Of a stretch of DNA of 64,000 nucleotides, positions 8,233-16,927 are shown in pieces. Position numbers and translations under genes: made by a program. The notes under the pieces are model-generated. The model had not been told where the DNA came from. It saw only the letters and a list, made by a program, of their open reading frames with translations, and searched no databases. Source of the stretch: JAXLXE01 sp046328115. GTDB lineage: Bacteria; Chloroflexota; UBA6077; JACCZL01. The stretch spans positions 310,001 to 374,000 of the forward strand of contig JAXLXE010000002.1 of the NCBI GenBank assembly GCA_046328115.1. Direction: 5' to 3'. The stretch's first letter is position 1, and every line of letters starts with the position of its first letter.

Positions 8233-9126
8233 ATGAGCATGGCACGGCAGTCGAAGGACGCGTGCGCGGGAGACGGCTCTCTTGCCGATCTGCTCGGCCG
8301 CGCCGGGAGCGAGGTCGCTCCCGACATCTCAATCGTGGGGATGGGTATTCGGGTACCGGACCACCTGACCCGCGAGGCTGAGCGCGCGCTGAGGCGCTGC
8401 CGTGCCATCTTCACCACCTGGCCGTTGAATCAGGTCGGCTGGTTTCTGAGCGAGCTTGCGCCGCGGGTCGAGTACATTCGGGACGGATATCAGACCGGCC
8501 GAGCTCGGCGCGAGATCTACGACGAGATGATCGAGATCGTCGTAAACGCCGCGCAGCGAGACGGACCCATCGGCTTCGTCACGGACGGAAATCCTATCCT
8601 CCTGGACATGGTCAGCGGCGGCGTCGCCGCGCTGGCGCGCCAGCGCGGGCTGCGAGTGGAGATGCTGCCGGCCGTGTCCTCGCTTGACACCGCGCTGGTA
8701 GATCTGGAGCACGACATCGGGACCACCGGGCTGCAGGTGTTCGAGGCATCGTGGCTGGTGATGCACCGCATCGTGCCCCGATCAGACGTGCCGTGCCTGG
8801 TACTGGGGATCAACGCCTTCGGCACCGCGTATGCCACCATCCACCACGACATTCGGCCCCGGGCGCTGAAGCCGCTCCGTGATCTGCTCCTGCCGACGTA
8901 CGGGGTAGACCACGAAGTGGTTTACGTGGGTTCAGCAACGTGGTGGCACGAGAAGGCCAGCAACCGTCGGCTACGCCTGGGCGATCTCACAGAGGAGTCA
9001 GCGGAGCCGCCCGGCACCACCCTGTTCATCCCAGCCAGGCTCCCCCCGCCACCGGTTGATCGTGAGTTTGTGGCGGCGATGAGTGATGCCGCCCGGTTCA
9101 ATGCCGACTATCAACCGCGGATCTGA
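8233..9126 (+). CDS. Borosin-type peptide alpha-N-methyltransferase (copy 2)
   Basis: 297 residues from the ATG at 8233; an in-frame ATG at 8188 would overlap the precursor. Neither start has a strong Shine-Dalgarno. Paralogue of the enzyme at 2221 with the same architecture: VGMG (35-38), Tyr81/Tyr86, Arg92-x3-Tyr96 in the OphMA-like active-site helix, DGNP, AVSSLDTALVDLEHDIGTTG and EASWLVMHRI. By position, directly after the precursor, it is the more likely dedicated partner of the peptide. It would use SAM to methylate backbone amides of the core in trans. The C-terminus has no core-like tail, consistent with a split rather than fused borosin system. Confidence 0.87.
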   Translation: MSMARQSKDACAGDGSLADLLGRAGSEVAPDISIVGMGIRVPDHLTREAERALRRCRAIFTTWPLNQVGWFLSELAPRVEYIRDGYQTGRARREIYDEMIEIVVNAAQRDGPIGFVTDGNPILLDMVSGGVAALARQRGLRVEMLPAVSSLDTALVDLEHDIGTTGLQVFEASWLVMHRIVPRSDVPCLVLGINAFGTAYATIHHDIRPRALKPLRDLLLPTYGVDHEVVYVGSATWWHEKASNRRLRLGDLTEESAEPPGTTLFIPARLPPPPVDREFVAAMSDAARFNADYQPRI

Positions 9127-9173
9127 GCCGGCGCGCTCACTCATGTTCGGCTGGGATCCCCGTGAGGAGCCAC

Positions 9174-9386
9174 GTGGACTGCTGGACGTGTGAGAAGACC
9201 GCCGTGGGCGGCTGCCGGTTTTGCGGTCGCGGCACGTGCCGCGCGCACGCTAAGACTTTCCCGTATATCGTCTCCCTCTACAGCAATCGCCAGGGAGCAG
9301 TGAAGGCCGTTGTCGTGGAGGACGCACTCCACTGCGGCACCTGCAAGCCGCGCGAAGATCCGGTAGTCATCCCGGGGCTAGACTAG
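9174..9386 (+). CDS. Small Cys-rich zinc-ribbon-like protein
   Basis: 70 residues from the GTG at 9174, chosen for GAGGAG at 9164-9169; an in-frame GTG at 9162 would add four residues. Contains CWTC, GCRFCGRGTC, RAH and a C-terminal CGTC, i.e. two or more Cys pairs plus His suitable for one or two structural zincs, reminiscent of B-box/DUF2180-type fingers. No enzymatic motif. It follows methyltransferase copy 2 by about 50 bp on the same strand, so it is probably co-transcribed with the borosin genes. Role unknown; an accessory or regulatory protein is possible. Confidence 0.6.
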   Translation: MDCWTCEKTAVGGCRFCGRGTCRAHAKTFPYIVSLYSNRQGAVKAVVVEDALHCGTCKPREDPVVIPGLD

Positions 9387-9412
9387 CGGGCGACGGCCGC
9401 GGCAGCGTCACG

Positions 9413-10342
9413 TCAATCGGCCAGAGCAAGCGCCTCGTAAACGCGCCATTCGGGATCCAGCGCGATCTCGCCAATAAACCTGGTGCCCGCCTCGCCTCCG
9501 AGCAGCACCAGGCGAGACTCCCCGCCATCCACCAACACCCAGCGGTCGCGCTCAGAGTCGTAGGAGCAATGCTGCAGCCACGATGTCTTAAACCGAATCT
9601 GCCGAATCACTCGCAGAGCGTCGGCCTCCCAGCGCGCAAGCAGCGCGATCCCACGCTGGCTGTCCGCGAGCACCAGCCGGCCGTCCGCGAGCCGCTGCAG
9701 CGCGTGCGGGTGGCTGAGGCCATCGAGCACCGGACGCCACGCGCCCGTGTGTCGGTCGATGGCCACGATCATCCCCTGGTGGAACAGAGAGGCGAGTATT
9801 CGCCCATCCGGCAGTTCCACAGCCGAGTTCACGTGCGTGGTCTGCTGCAGCGTGCCGAACTCGCGACCTCGGAAGTCGCACCGAGTGTCAAGCGATCGGC
9901 GCTGACCGAGGGGTGTGGCATCCAGTCCATGCGCAGTCGCCCACCACGACCACAGCAACCCCCCATCGGCGGTGACTTCCACCAGCGCATCAACGCCCGT
10001 GCTTGCCACCAGGAGTCCGTCATTGGTCCGAGACACGGAGTGAAGCTCATTGAAAGATGGGAGGGAGATAGCGTCCCACTCGATCCACGAGAGATCCTGG
10101 GCCACGCGATGAATCGCGTATGGCGAACACGCGGCAACTTCGGTTCCCAGAGACACGAGACCGGCCGGCATGGCTACCGCGACGGAGCGCACGATTGCCC
10201 CCGTCAGTTCATCCAGCAGGCAGATCTGACCCCCCAGATCCGGCGAGTGCTCCACCGACATCGGCGCCTGATCAAGCTCACGTTGCCAGCGCGCCCGAAG
10301 GAGCGAGGCACGCGTGGATATGCAGCTCAGCATCAGCGTCAT
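9413..10342 (-). CDS. Beta-propeller protein (NHL/arylsulfotransferase-like fold)
   Basis: 309 residues. The frame is open to 10480, overlapping the divergent glycosyltransferase, but GGGAGGTG lies just upstream of the ATG at 10342 and sets the start. Repeated blades are visible, such as FNELHSVSRTNDGLLVAST, then VNSAVELPDGRILASLFHQG, HPHALQRLADGRLVLADSQ and a YDSERDRWVLVDGG segment, each with the D-G-x-x-L-V/A-S pattern of six-bladed propellers. No catalytic residues are recognised. It could be a binding or scaffold protein for the adjacent glycosyl/sulfotransferase genes. No signal peptide from this start. Confidence 0.7.
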   Translation of the reverse strand: MTLMLSCISTRASLLRARWQRELDQAPMSVEHSPDLGGQICLLDELTGAIVRSVAVAMPAGLVSLGTEVAACSPYAIHRVAQDLSWIEWDAISLPSFNELHSVSRTNDGLLVASTGVDALVEVTADGGLLWSWWATAHGLDATPLGQRRSLDTRCDFRGREFGTLQQTTHVNSAVELPDGRILASLFHQGMIVAIDRHTGAWRPVLDGLSHPHALQRLADGRLVLADSQRGIALLARWEADALRVIRQIRFKTSWLQHCSYDSERDRWVLVDGGESRLVLLGGEAGTRFIGEIALDPEWRVYEALALAD

Positions 10343-10437
10343 CCGCTGCACCTCCCACCACGTCGCCGCCAGTCTGATCAGGGCGACAAGCCGCGTCATT
10401 ATCGCCGCCACATCTCCACCAGCGGGGGGAGTCACGC

Positions 10438-11652
10438 GTGCGGGTCTTGATGCTGGCAGGCACGGTTCCGCTGCCAGCACACTCCGGCGCCCTGGTCCGA
10501 AAATGGGAGACGCTCAGGTACCTGGCCGCTCGTCACCAGGTGACGTACTGCGCGTTCGTCGGGGAGTCGTTCGCGCCAGAGGCATTCACAGCCCTTCGCG
10601 AGCTCGGTGTCCGAGTCGTCGCCGTGCCCTGGATGCCTGGGCCATCCGATACCAGCAGCCAGAAACCCTTCGCCGTCCAGGCACTGGAGCGGCCGGAGAT
10701 GACCCGTCACCTCCGCCAGCTCACGGCCGGCTCTGGCTTCGATGTGGCGCTCGTGGAGCGTATCTGGATGGCGGTTTACGCGCCTGCTATCGACGCGCCC
10801 ATCGTGCTGCACGAGCACAACGCGGAGTCAGACGTGATGGCACGCTACGCGCGAGCGGCAAACGGTGCCCACGCTGGCGGTTGGGGCACGCCTGACCCGG
10901 CATTCCAAGAAGCCGCCGTGGAAGCTGCGCGGTTGCGCGCCCTCGAGGACGAGTGGTGGCCCCGGGTGAGCTCGATCGTGGCGGTGACCGAGCGCGACCG
11001 GGAGTTGATCTCGGCACGAGCGCGGGGCACCCCGGTATCCGTGGTGCCAAACGGCGTGAACACCGCGGAGCTGCGTCCCGTGGGTACCTGGGGGCCACGC
11101 GCCCTGTTCCTCGGCGCGTTCGACTACCAGCCAAACCTGGACGCCGCGGCCGAGCTCTGCACGGGGATCCTGCCGCTGCTCCGCGGACGGATCCCCGACG
11201 CCCAGCTCACCATCGCGGGTCGCACCGTGCCGCCACGCCTGCTGCTGGAGCGCTGGCTCAGTGGGATTCGTGTCGCTGTCGATGTCCCCCGCCTTGAGTC
11301 CATCGCCGGAGACTGCGCGGTCATGATCGTGCCAATCCGCGTCGGGGGCGGCAGCAGGATCAAGATCCTCACCGCGTTGGCACTGGGACTGCCGGTAGTG
11401 TCCACCACGGTTGGCGCGGAAGGCCTTGATCTGAGCGAGGCGGACGGCGTGATCGTGCGAGACTCGCCCGCGGACATCGCCGAAGCGGCCGCCAACCTCA
11501 TGCTGAACCGGGACACGCACGAGCGGCTGGCCCGCGCTGGCCGGGCCGCCGTGGAGCAACGGTTTGACTGGTCGCACACCCTGCGCGATTTCGACGGGAT
11601 CTTGACTCGAGCCGTGCGTGGCGCTCAGCCCCGCTCCAGGCCGAGCGGATAG
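10438..11652 (+). CDS. GT4-family glycosyltransferase (copy 1)
   Basis: 404 residues, GT-B fold. N-terminal MRVLMLAGTVPLPAHSGALV with HQVTYCAF, a central IVAVTERDRELI followed by VVPNGVNTAELRP, then the donor-site stretch VPIRVGGGSRIKILTALALG and VSTTVGAEGLDL, typical of GT4 retaining glycosyltransferases. Start GTG preceded by GGGGGAG. Clearly paralogous to the protein at 12560 (same length and motif order). Its 3' end overlaps the convergent sulfotransferase by 28 bp. Acceptor unknown; surface glycan assembly or peptide tailoring are both possible. Confidence 0.9.
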   Translation: MRVLMLAGTVPLPAHSGALVRKWETLRYLAARHQVTYCAFVGESFAPEAFTALRELGVRVVAVPWMPGPSDTSSQKPFAVQALERPEMTRHLRQLTAGSGFDVALVERIWMAVYAPAIDAPIVLHEHNAESDVMARYARAANGAHAGGWGTPDPAFQEAAVEAARLRALEDEWWPRVSSIVAVTERDRELISARARGTPVSVVPNGVNTAELRPVGTWGPRALFLGAFDYQPNLDAAAELCTGILPLLRGRIPDAQLTIAGRTVPPRLLLERWLSGIRVAVDVPRLESIAGDCAVMIVPIRVGGGSRIKILTALALGLPVVSTTVGAEGLDLSEADGVIVRDSPADIAEAAANLMLNRDTHERLARAGRAAVEQRFDWSHTLRDFDGILTRAVRGAQPRSRPSG

Positions 11653-12527
11653 CCGAAATGCGCCAGCGCCTCCGCCGCCTGCCGTTCGCAACGGGCCCGA
11701 AGCACGGCGTCCATTCCCGCGCGCCAGAGACCAACCCGATCCGTTGTGATGGCCTCACCGGCGAGATGTTGATGTGGCTCCCGATCCCACCAGAATCGTC
11801 GTCTCGATGGTTCCAGCATCTCCGCACGAAAATCCACCCCGAGAAACGCGCACACCGACTCCATCGTCATCGTGGGATCGCACGCCAGTTGCTCGTACCG
11901 CAACAACAGATACTGATCCGGCCGAGTGTGGAGGCGATCGAACGCGTACAGGTTCGCATTGCTCCAGGAGCGAGCAAACGTGCCCTCCGCGTCGTGCTCT
12001 GCCCAGCCCAGCGGCAGCAGCGAGAGCACCACGTCGCGCACGTCACGGACCAGGTGAATTACTTTGACGTCGCGGTCAAAGAAGCCAGTCTGGAACAGGA
12101 TGGGCAGATCCGTGAGGTCGTTCGGCGATTTGTCCCCAACGAACCTGGCCCAGTCGTTGTAGCGGATCTTCTCGTAGATCGCCGACACGATGCCGTAGGT
12201 GGAGTACTCGGCGCCGGCGACCACCGCCTCCACCTCCGGCTCGCGGATGAACCACTTGAGGCTGTTCTTGAACATCGTGGAGGAGACGATCAGCGAGGTC
12301 GCGAGGGACCTGCCGACCTGCTCGTCTCGAACGCGGTGGCAAATAAACGCCACCGGCACGATGAAGTCCGTCTCCACGGGGATGACCACGTGCGGGTGCG
12401 CATCCAGGATGCGGGCCAGCAAGGTAGTGCCGGAACGTGGCGAGCCAAGGATCAGGAACACTCGAGCTGGCTCCGCGCGCGGGAATGGCAGGCACTCTAC
12501 CTTCGGCCGGGCGCGGTGTTCAACCAC
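11625..12527 (-). CDS. Sulfotransferase family protein
   Basis: 300 residues from GTG 12527. The 5'-phosphosulfate loop is FLILGSPRSGTTLLARIL (P-loop-like, residues about 23-40), and the 3'-phosphate-binding stretch is IHLVRDVRDVVLSLLPL, as in PAPS-dependent sulfotransferases. The family transfers sulfate from PAPS to hydroxyl groups of glycans or small molecules. The start is uncertain: the Shine-Dalgarno for 12527 is too close, while an in-frame GTG at 12461 has GGAG at good spacing and would begin immediately before the loop. It lies between two GT4 genes, suggesting sulfation of a glycan; CysD/CysN at 16.9-19.2 kb could supply APS. No APS kinase was seen. Confidence 0.85.
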   Translation of the reverse strand: MVEHRARPKVECLPFPRAEPARVFLILGSPRSGTTLLARILDAHPHVVIPVETDFIVPVAFICHRVRDEQVGRSLATSLIVSSTMFKNSLKWFIREPEVEAVVAGAEYSTYGIVSAIYEKIRYNDWARFVGDKSPNDLTDLPILFQTGFFDRDVKVIHLVRDVRDVVLSLLPLGWAEHDAEGTFARSWSNANLYAFDRLHTRPDQYLLLRYEQLACDPTMTMESVCAFLGVDFRAEMLEPSRRRFWWDREPHQHLAGEAITTDRVGLWRAGMDAVLRARCERQAAEALAHFGYPLGLERG

Positions 12528-12559
12528 TCCCGGCCGAAAGGCCCCACGCTGTCGGTGTC

Positions 12560-13774
12560 ATGCGGGTTCTGATGATCGCCCCGTACCTCCCCTACCCACC
12601 GCACGCCGGCGGGCGGATCCGCATGCTGGAGCTCATCAAGTTCCTCCAGCGCCGCCACCAGGTGACGGTGGCAGCGCTCGCCCTGACAGAAACCGACGTG
12701 GCGGCCGCCCGCGACCTCGCTCGCCACTGCACGCGCGTGGAGGCGGTCCCCTGGGACTGGCAGCCGCGCCTCGAAGACCCAAGCCTGCCCTGGGCGATCC
12801 GCGTGTTTGGGAGCCCCGCGATGGAGTCGGCATTGCGCGCGCTTAACGCCACCGCCCGATTCGACGTCGTCATCGTGGAGCACGTCTGGATGGCGGACCT
12901 GGCGCGGCTGATCGATGCACCGGCCGTGCTCGAGGAGCACAACATCGAGTCGCAGATCCTCCGTCGGTTCGCCGCGACGGAGACGAACGCCCTCTCCCGC
13001 GAATGGGACCGGAGCCGCTGGCCCGTGTTCGGGCGCTCCTTCGAGCAGCTTGACGCGTCGGAGATCGCTCGGATGACTGCCTACGAGGATTCGCGGTGGC
13101 CGCGGTTTCCGGTGCGAGTAGTCGTGAGCGAGCGTGACCGCGAGGAGATGGAACGGCGCTGCCCCTCCGGTAGGGTCGTGGTGGTGCCAAATGGCGTGGA
13201 CACGCGAACGCATCGTCCCGTGGGACGCGCCGAGGCCCGGGGCGTGCTGTTCACCGCCTCATTCAACTACCAGCCGAACCTGGACGCCGCGGCTGAGCTC
13301 TGCGAGGTCATCTGGCCGCTCGTCGAGCGCGAGGTGCCAGAGGCGCGCCTGCTCCTGGTGGGCAGCGGCGTGCCGGACCATCTGCTCGTTCAGCGGTGGC
13401 TTCGCGGCGCGGAGGTCGCATCAGACGTTGACGACCTCGCTCCGTATGCGTCTCGCTGCGCGCTCTCGGCAGTGCCGCTCCGAGTGGGAGGCGGGACCCG
13501 GCTGAAGATCCTCACGTCGCTCGCGCTGGGCCTCCCGGTCGTCACCACGTCCGTTGGATCAGAGGGACTGGAGCTTGGCGAGCATGACGGCGTTCTGGTG
13601 GAAGATGATCCCGCTCGCTTCGCGCAGCGCGTTGTCCAGATCTTGCGGGACCGTGACCTTCAGCAACGGCTCGCTCGAGCCGGCCGAGCGGCAGTCGAGG
13701 AGCACTACGACTGGGGCCGCATCCTCCCGGCCTACGCGCGGCTATTGGAAGAAGTGGCCGGTGGGGCCGGCTGA
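12560..13774 (+). CDS. GT4-family glycosyltransferase (copy 2)
   Basis: 404 residues from the ATG at 12560; the frame is open upstream to 12437 but that part antiparallels the sulfotransferase. Begins MRVLMIAPYLPYPPHAGGRI, followed by HQVTVAAL, VVVPNGVDTRTHRPV, SFNYQPNLDAAAELCEVIWP and VPLRVGGGTRLKILTSLALG. Same domain order as the protein at 10438 (which has AFDYQPNLDAAAELC at the matching site), so the two are tandem duplicates separated by the sulfotransferase on the other strand. Only 32 bp separate its start from the sulfotransferase start, so the two promoters overlap. Confidence 0.9.
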   Translation: MRVLMIAPYLPYPPHAGGRIRMLELIKFLQRRHQVTVAALALTETDVAAARDLARHCTRVEAVPWDWQPRLEDPSLPWAIRVFGSPAMESALRALNATARFDVVIVEHVWMADLARLIDAPAVLEEHNIESQILRRFAATETNALSREWDRSRWPVFGRSFEQLDASEIARMTAYEDSRWPRFPVRVVVSERDREEMERRCPSGRVVVVPNGVDTRTHRPVGRAEARGVLFTASFNYQPNLDAAAELCEVIWPLVEREVPEARLLLVGSGVPDHLLVQRWLRGAEVASDVDDLAPYASRCALSAVPLRVGGGTRLKILTSLALGLPVVTTSVGSEGLELGEHDGVLVEDDPARFAQRVVQILRDRDLQQRLARAGRAAVEEHYDWGRILPAYARLLEEVAGGAG

Positions 13775-13799
13775 CGCGGCCCCAGAACGGCCTCCTATA

Positions 13800-14771
13800 T
13801 CACGCGCAGACCGGCGAGTCCCCGTTCCAGCGGGTGAACCGCGCCTCCTCCGCCGCCGCCAGTCGCTCGCGAGCGTCCAACCACAGCCGCGCCCAGCCAG
13901 TGGCGTCGTGTAGCTCAGACGACGGGCTGGCCGCGCTCCGCGCCACGAAGCCGGGGAAGGCCGGCCGCCCCGTAGGCTGGCCTATCGGCTGGTAGCGCAG
14001 GTCAAAGCTCATCCGCACCTCGTCCCGAGTCACGTTGTCCAGCGAAGCATGCACCGTTCGCTGGTCCATGAAGAGCGCGCTGCCCGCCTGCATCGGGAGC
14101 GGCACCGGCGGCCGCGGCGGCAGCAACGCGTCCGGGATCCGCATCCCATTGCTGGTCGGACAGTGATCGATGATCTCGGAGCGGTGGCTCCCGGGAATCA
14201 CCTGCAGGCAGCCGTTCTCCACACTGGCATCGTTCAGCGGCAGCCAGACCGTCAGAATCGTCCCCTCGTCCGCCTCCTCCAACACCACGCCGTTATCCTG
14301 GTGCCAGCCCACGGACGCCACCTGGCCGTGAGACTCGAAGCCCTTCGCGATCGCCCGCGGCGGGAGCTTCGTCCGCAGGTGCTGGACGGGGTTGGAGAAG
14401 ATCTCCGGCCCAATCAGGTCCTCCACCGCGTCCAGCAGCCGCGGCGCCGTCATCAGGCCAAACACGGCCGGCCCCAGGTGGATCGGCGAGTCTCGTTTGA
14501 TCCCTGAGAGCGGCAGGCTGATGTCAAAGTACTTCGGGAAATTCTGGCCGCTCTCGCAGCAGATCTTCACCAGCCGTTCCGTGAACGGCAGCTCCGGATA
14601 CGTCGAGGAGATGGAGCCTTCCGCGCGCATCCGCTCGGCGATCTCATCAAGCACGCCGTTGTACTCGGCAAGCACCGGCTCGATCACCGTTGACCTGTCG
14701 AGCACGTTCTCGACGACCAGGCAGCCGTCTCGCTGGAACTGCTGCCGCTGCTCTTCGGTGAGCACCTTCAT
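13800..14771 (-). CDS. Phytanoyl-CoA dioxygenase (PhyH) family protein
   Basis: 323 residues from the ATG at 14771, which has GGAGGT 4 nt upstream; an earlier in-frame ATG at 14801 lacks one. Fe(II)/2-oxoglutarate fold: facial triad H157-x-D159 in GWHQDNG and H241 in RTVHAS, with Arg253 in RMSFDLRY for 2-oxoglutarate. It also has LPLNDASVENGCLQVIPGSH, the PhyH-family core. Such enzymes hydroxylate or chlorinate small molecules. In a RiPP neighbourhood it could hydroxylate an aliphatic side chain, but it is 4.6 kb from the core genes and may be unrelated. It shares strand with the FMN dehydrogenase upstream, separated by a terminator-like hairpin. Confidence 0.87.
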   Translation of the reverse strand: MKVLTEEQRQQFQRDGCLVVENVLDRSTVIEPVLAEYNGVLDEIAERMRAEGSISSTYPELPFTERLVKICCESGQNFPKYFDISLPLSGIKRDSPIHLGPAVFGLMTAPRLLDAVEDLIGPEIFSNPVQHLRTKLPPRAIAKGFESHGQVASVGWHQDNGVVLEEADEGTILTVWLPLNDASVENGCLQVIPGSHRSEIIDHCPTSNGMRIPDALLPPRPPVPLPMQAGSALFMDQRTVHASLDNVTRDEVRMSFDLRYQPIGQPTGRPAFPGFVARSAASPSSELHDATGWARLWLDARERLAAAEEARFTRWNGDSPVCA

Positions 14772-14813
14772 CGTGACCTCCAGCATGGCGTCATCTAACA
14801 AGACTGGACTTCT

Positions 14814-14842
14814 GGCGGCGCGGCCCCCGATGCCGCGCCGCC
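14814..14842 (-). terminator. GC-rich hairpin terminator after the FMN dehydrogenase
   Basis: GGCGGCGCGGC (14814-14824) and GCCGCGCCGCC (14832-14842) form a perfect 11-bp stem with a 7-nt loop, 8 nt downstream of the dehydrogenase stop. There is no T-run, as is common in high-GC bacteria. It separates the dehydrogenase from the PhyH gene. Confidence 0.7.
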
Positions 14843-14849
14843 GGTTGGC

Positions 14850-16040
14850 TTAGCGCGCCGGGATCGGCACCGCCTGCTGCACGCGCGCGGGCGCCGTAGG
14901 GTACGTGCGCAGGTTCTCGCGGGTCACCTCGGAGAGCTTCGGCACACCGATCAGCGCCAGGCACCGATCTACCTCGTCGCCCAGGATGCGGAACACCTCG
15001 TCCACTCCATGCTCGCCCGCCGCTCCAAGGCCGTACACGTACGGTCGGCCGATCAACACGGCCTTGGCACCCAGCGCCACCGCCTTCACGATGTCGCTGC
15101 CCCGCCTGATGCCGCTGTCCAGGTACACCTCGGCGCGGCTGCCGCACACGTCCACCACCTCGGCCAGCGTCTCGATGGAAGACGGTGCGAAATCGAGCTG
15201 CCGGCCGCCGTGATTGGAGACGATGAACCCGTTCACGCCGTAGGCCAGCGCCTGCTCGATGTCGCGGGTGGACGTGACGCCCTTCAAGAGGAGCGGCCCC
15301 TTCCACTTCTTGCGGAAGTGCTCCAGGTCCTTCCAGTTGAGGGACGAGTCGATCTGCCGATTGAGCTGTCCGCCCATCTCAATGAAGTGCCGCGGCAGCG
15401 TGGCAACGTCACCCTTCAGATTCCGGAACGAAGGCCGCGGCCCCTTGATGAAGCGGCTCAGCCAGCCCACCCGCCAGGCCGCGTCCATCACCGTCTTGGG
15501 CCCGAGCCGAGGCGGCGCCGCGTAGCCATTGCGCACGTCGCGCTCGCGCATGCTGGGCACCTGAGTGTCCACCGTGATCGCTAGCGCCTTGAATCCGGCC
15601 GCCTGCGCGCGGTCCACCAGCTCATTGGTGACCTCGCGGTCCTTGCTCACGTAGAGTTGAAACCAGAACGGCCCGGGCCCGGTCGCCGCGATGTCCTCAA
15701 TTGAGCTGCTGGCGTACGTGCTAAGCGCCAGCCCGGCGCCAGCCCGCATCGCGGCGCGCGCGGCCAGAAGCTCCGCGTTTGGCCACGCAATACTGGTCAT
15801 CCCGGTCGGCGCAATGATGATCGGCGTGCGCAGCTTCTCACCGAACACCGTCGTGGACTGATCTCGGACCGAGACGTCCACCAGCACCCGCGGGTCGAAC
15901 AGGATCTGCTCGAAACCCGCCCGGTTGTTCCGCACGGACCACTCGTCGTTCGCCCCACCATCGACGAAGTCAAACATGGGCTTGGGCATGTTCCACTTGG
16001 CCGCGCGGCGGAGATCCTCAATGTTTACGAATCTGGGCAT
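14850..16040 (-). CDS. FMN-dependent alpha-hydroxy-acid dehydrogenase (lactate/glycolate type)
   Basis: 396 residues from the ATG at 16040 with GGAG upstream; the longer frame to 16178 lacks family similarity. TIM-barrel flavoprotein that oxidises an L-2-hydroxy acid to the 2-oxo acid. Visible are FVDGGANDEWSVRNNR at the N-terminus, IIIAPTGMTSIAWPNAE, FWFQLYVSKDREV, ALAITVDTQV, LLLKGVTSTRDIEQAL, the catalytic FIVSNHGGRQLD (His plus Arg) and YLDSGIRRGSDIVKAVALGA for FMN phosphate. Normal length. The exact substrate cannot be told from sequence; lactate, glycolate and mandelate are options. Confidence 0.92.
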   Translation of the reverse strand: MPRFVNIEDLRRAAKWNMPKPMFDFVDGGANDEWSVRNNRAGFEQILFDPRVLVDVSVRDQSTTVFGEKLRTPIIIAPTGMTSIAWPNAELLAARAAMRAGAGLALSTYASSSIEDIAATGPGPFWFQLYVSKDREVTNELVDRAQAAGFKALAITVDTQVPSMRERDVRNGYAAPPRLGPKTVMDAAWRVGWLSRFIKGPRPSFRNLKGDVATLPRHFIEMGGQLNRQIDSSLNWKDLEHFRKKWKGPLLLKGVTSTRDIEQALAYGVNGFIVSNHGGRQLDFAPSSIETLAEVVDVCGSRAEVYLDSGIRRGSDIVKAVALGAKAVLIGRPYVYGLGAAGEHGVDEVFRILGDEVDRCLALIGVPKLSEVTRENLRTYPTAPARVQQAVPIPAR

Positions 16041-16052
16041 GGCAGCTCCGGA

Positions 16053-16072
16053 CCGGCCGCGCACGCGGCCGG
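16053..16072 (-). other. Palindromic hairpin upstream of the FMN dehydrogenase
   Basis: CCGGCCGC, loop GCAC, GCGGCCGG: an 8-bp perfect stem, lying about 50 nt after the Uma2 stop and 12 nt before the dehydrogenase ATG. It may terminate Uma2 transcripts or modulate expression of the dehydrogenase. No T-run follows. Confidence 0.45.
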
Positions 16073-16122
16073 AAGTTGGGTGACAGCGTACCGGGTCGGC
16101 ACAAACGCTGCCAACCGATGGG

Positions 16123-16698
16123 CTAGTCCGAGAGCGGCACCTGACGGTAAATCTCCGCCATGGCGAGCTCACACCCAACGGCCGGCAACATCAACGTCTG
16201 GTCGAGAGCGTCGTACTCTGTGAGCACCCAGCGCCGTCCCGACCGCTCGAAATGCTCCACACGGGGTCTACGCTGGGAGACAAGCACGTACGACTGCATC
16301 GAATCGAGCCTACGGCAGTGCGCGCACTTCTCCCCCCGATCGTAGACCTCCGTCAAATCCGACAGTACCTCAAACACCACCGTGGGATTGAGCAGCGTGT
16401 CTGCTTCGGCGTCTTCAAAGAGAGCCTCGGCGCAGACGACCAGCACGTCCGGGTACGTGTAGAGGCGGGTGCCAACCACCGTGAGGCGCATGTCGGACGC
16501 GTAGACCTCACACGGATGGTTCCGGAGCTGAGCCCGCGGCTCGGCGGCTACGTTCAACACAATCAGGTTGTGCGCACGGCTGGCACCTGCCATAGCGACG
16601 GTCTCGCCGTTGACATACTCGCTTCTTTGGCGGGCAGCGCGCTCGATGGCCAGGTATTCTGCCGGGCTGTACCGATCGCTCGCCGAGCCGAACGCCAA
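16123..16698 (-). CDS. Uma2-family (DUF820) putative nuclease, copy 1
   Basis: 191 residues from a TTG at 16698, chosen because GGAGGT lies 6 nt upstream and the family domain begins directly after (SDRYSPAEYLAIERAARQRS). The open frame upstream to 17001 is not family-like. Motifs YVNGETVAMAGASRAHNLIV, then CEVYASDMRL, YTYPDVLVVC and VVFEVLSDLTEVYDRGEKC match the PD-(D/E)XK-like Uma2 fold (acidic D...E-x-L...K positions). These proteins are multicopy in Chloroflexota and cyanobacteria; cellular function is unsettled. A second copy lies at 38689. Confidence 0.82.
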   Translation of the reverse strand: MAFGSASDRYSPAEYLAIERAARQRSEYVNGETVAMAGASRAHNLIVLNVAAEPRAQLRNHPCEVYASDMRLTVVGTRLYTYPDVLVVCAEALFEDAEADTLLNPTVVFEVLSDLTEVYDRGEKCAHCRRLDSMQSYVLVSQRRPRVEHFERSGRRWVLTEYDALDQTLMLPAVGCELAMAEIYRQVPLSD

Positions 16699-16927
16699 CG
16701 CAGGACCTCCGCGCCGACGGAAGGGCGCACGCGGACTGGGCCGCACGGCAGCGCGCCGTGCATTCTCGCCGCGGCCAGCACACCAGCTTACAATATGCCA
16801 CACGGTCAACCACGCGGCCTGATCGGCGCGACCAGGACGCGACCTCGATGGGGCGAACACCACGTGGCGGCCGGGGGAGAACAGTCTTGGGCTTCGTGGT
16901 GCAGGAACTACGCGGTACAACGGCGCG

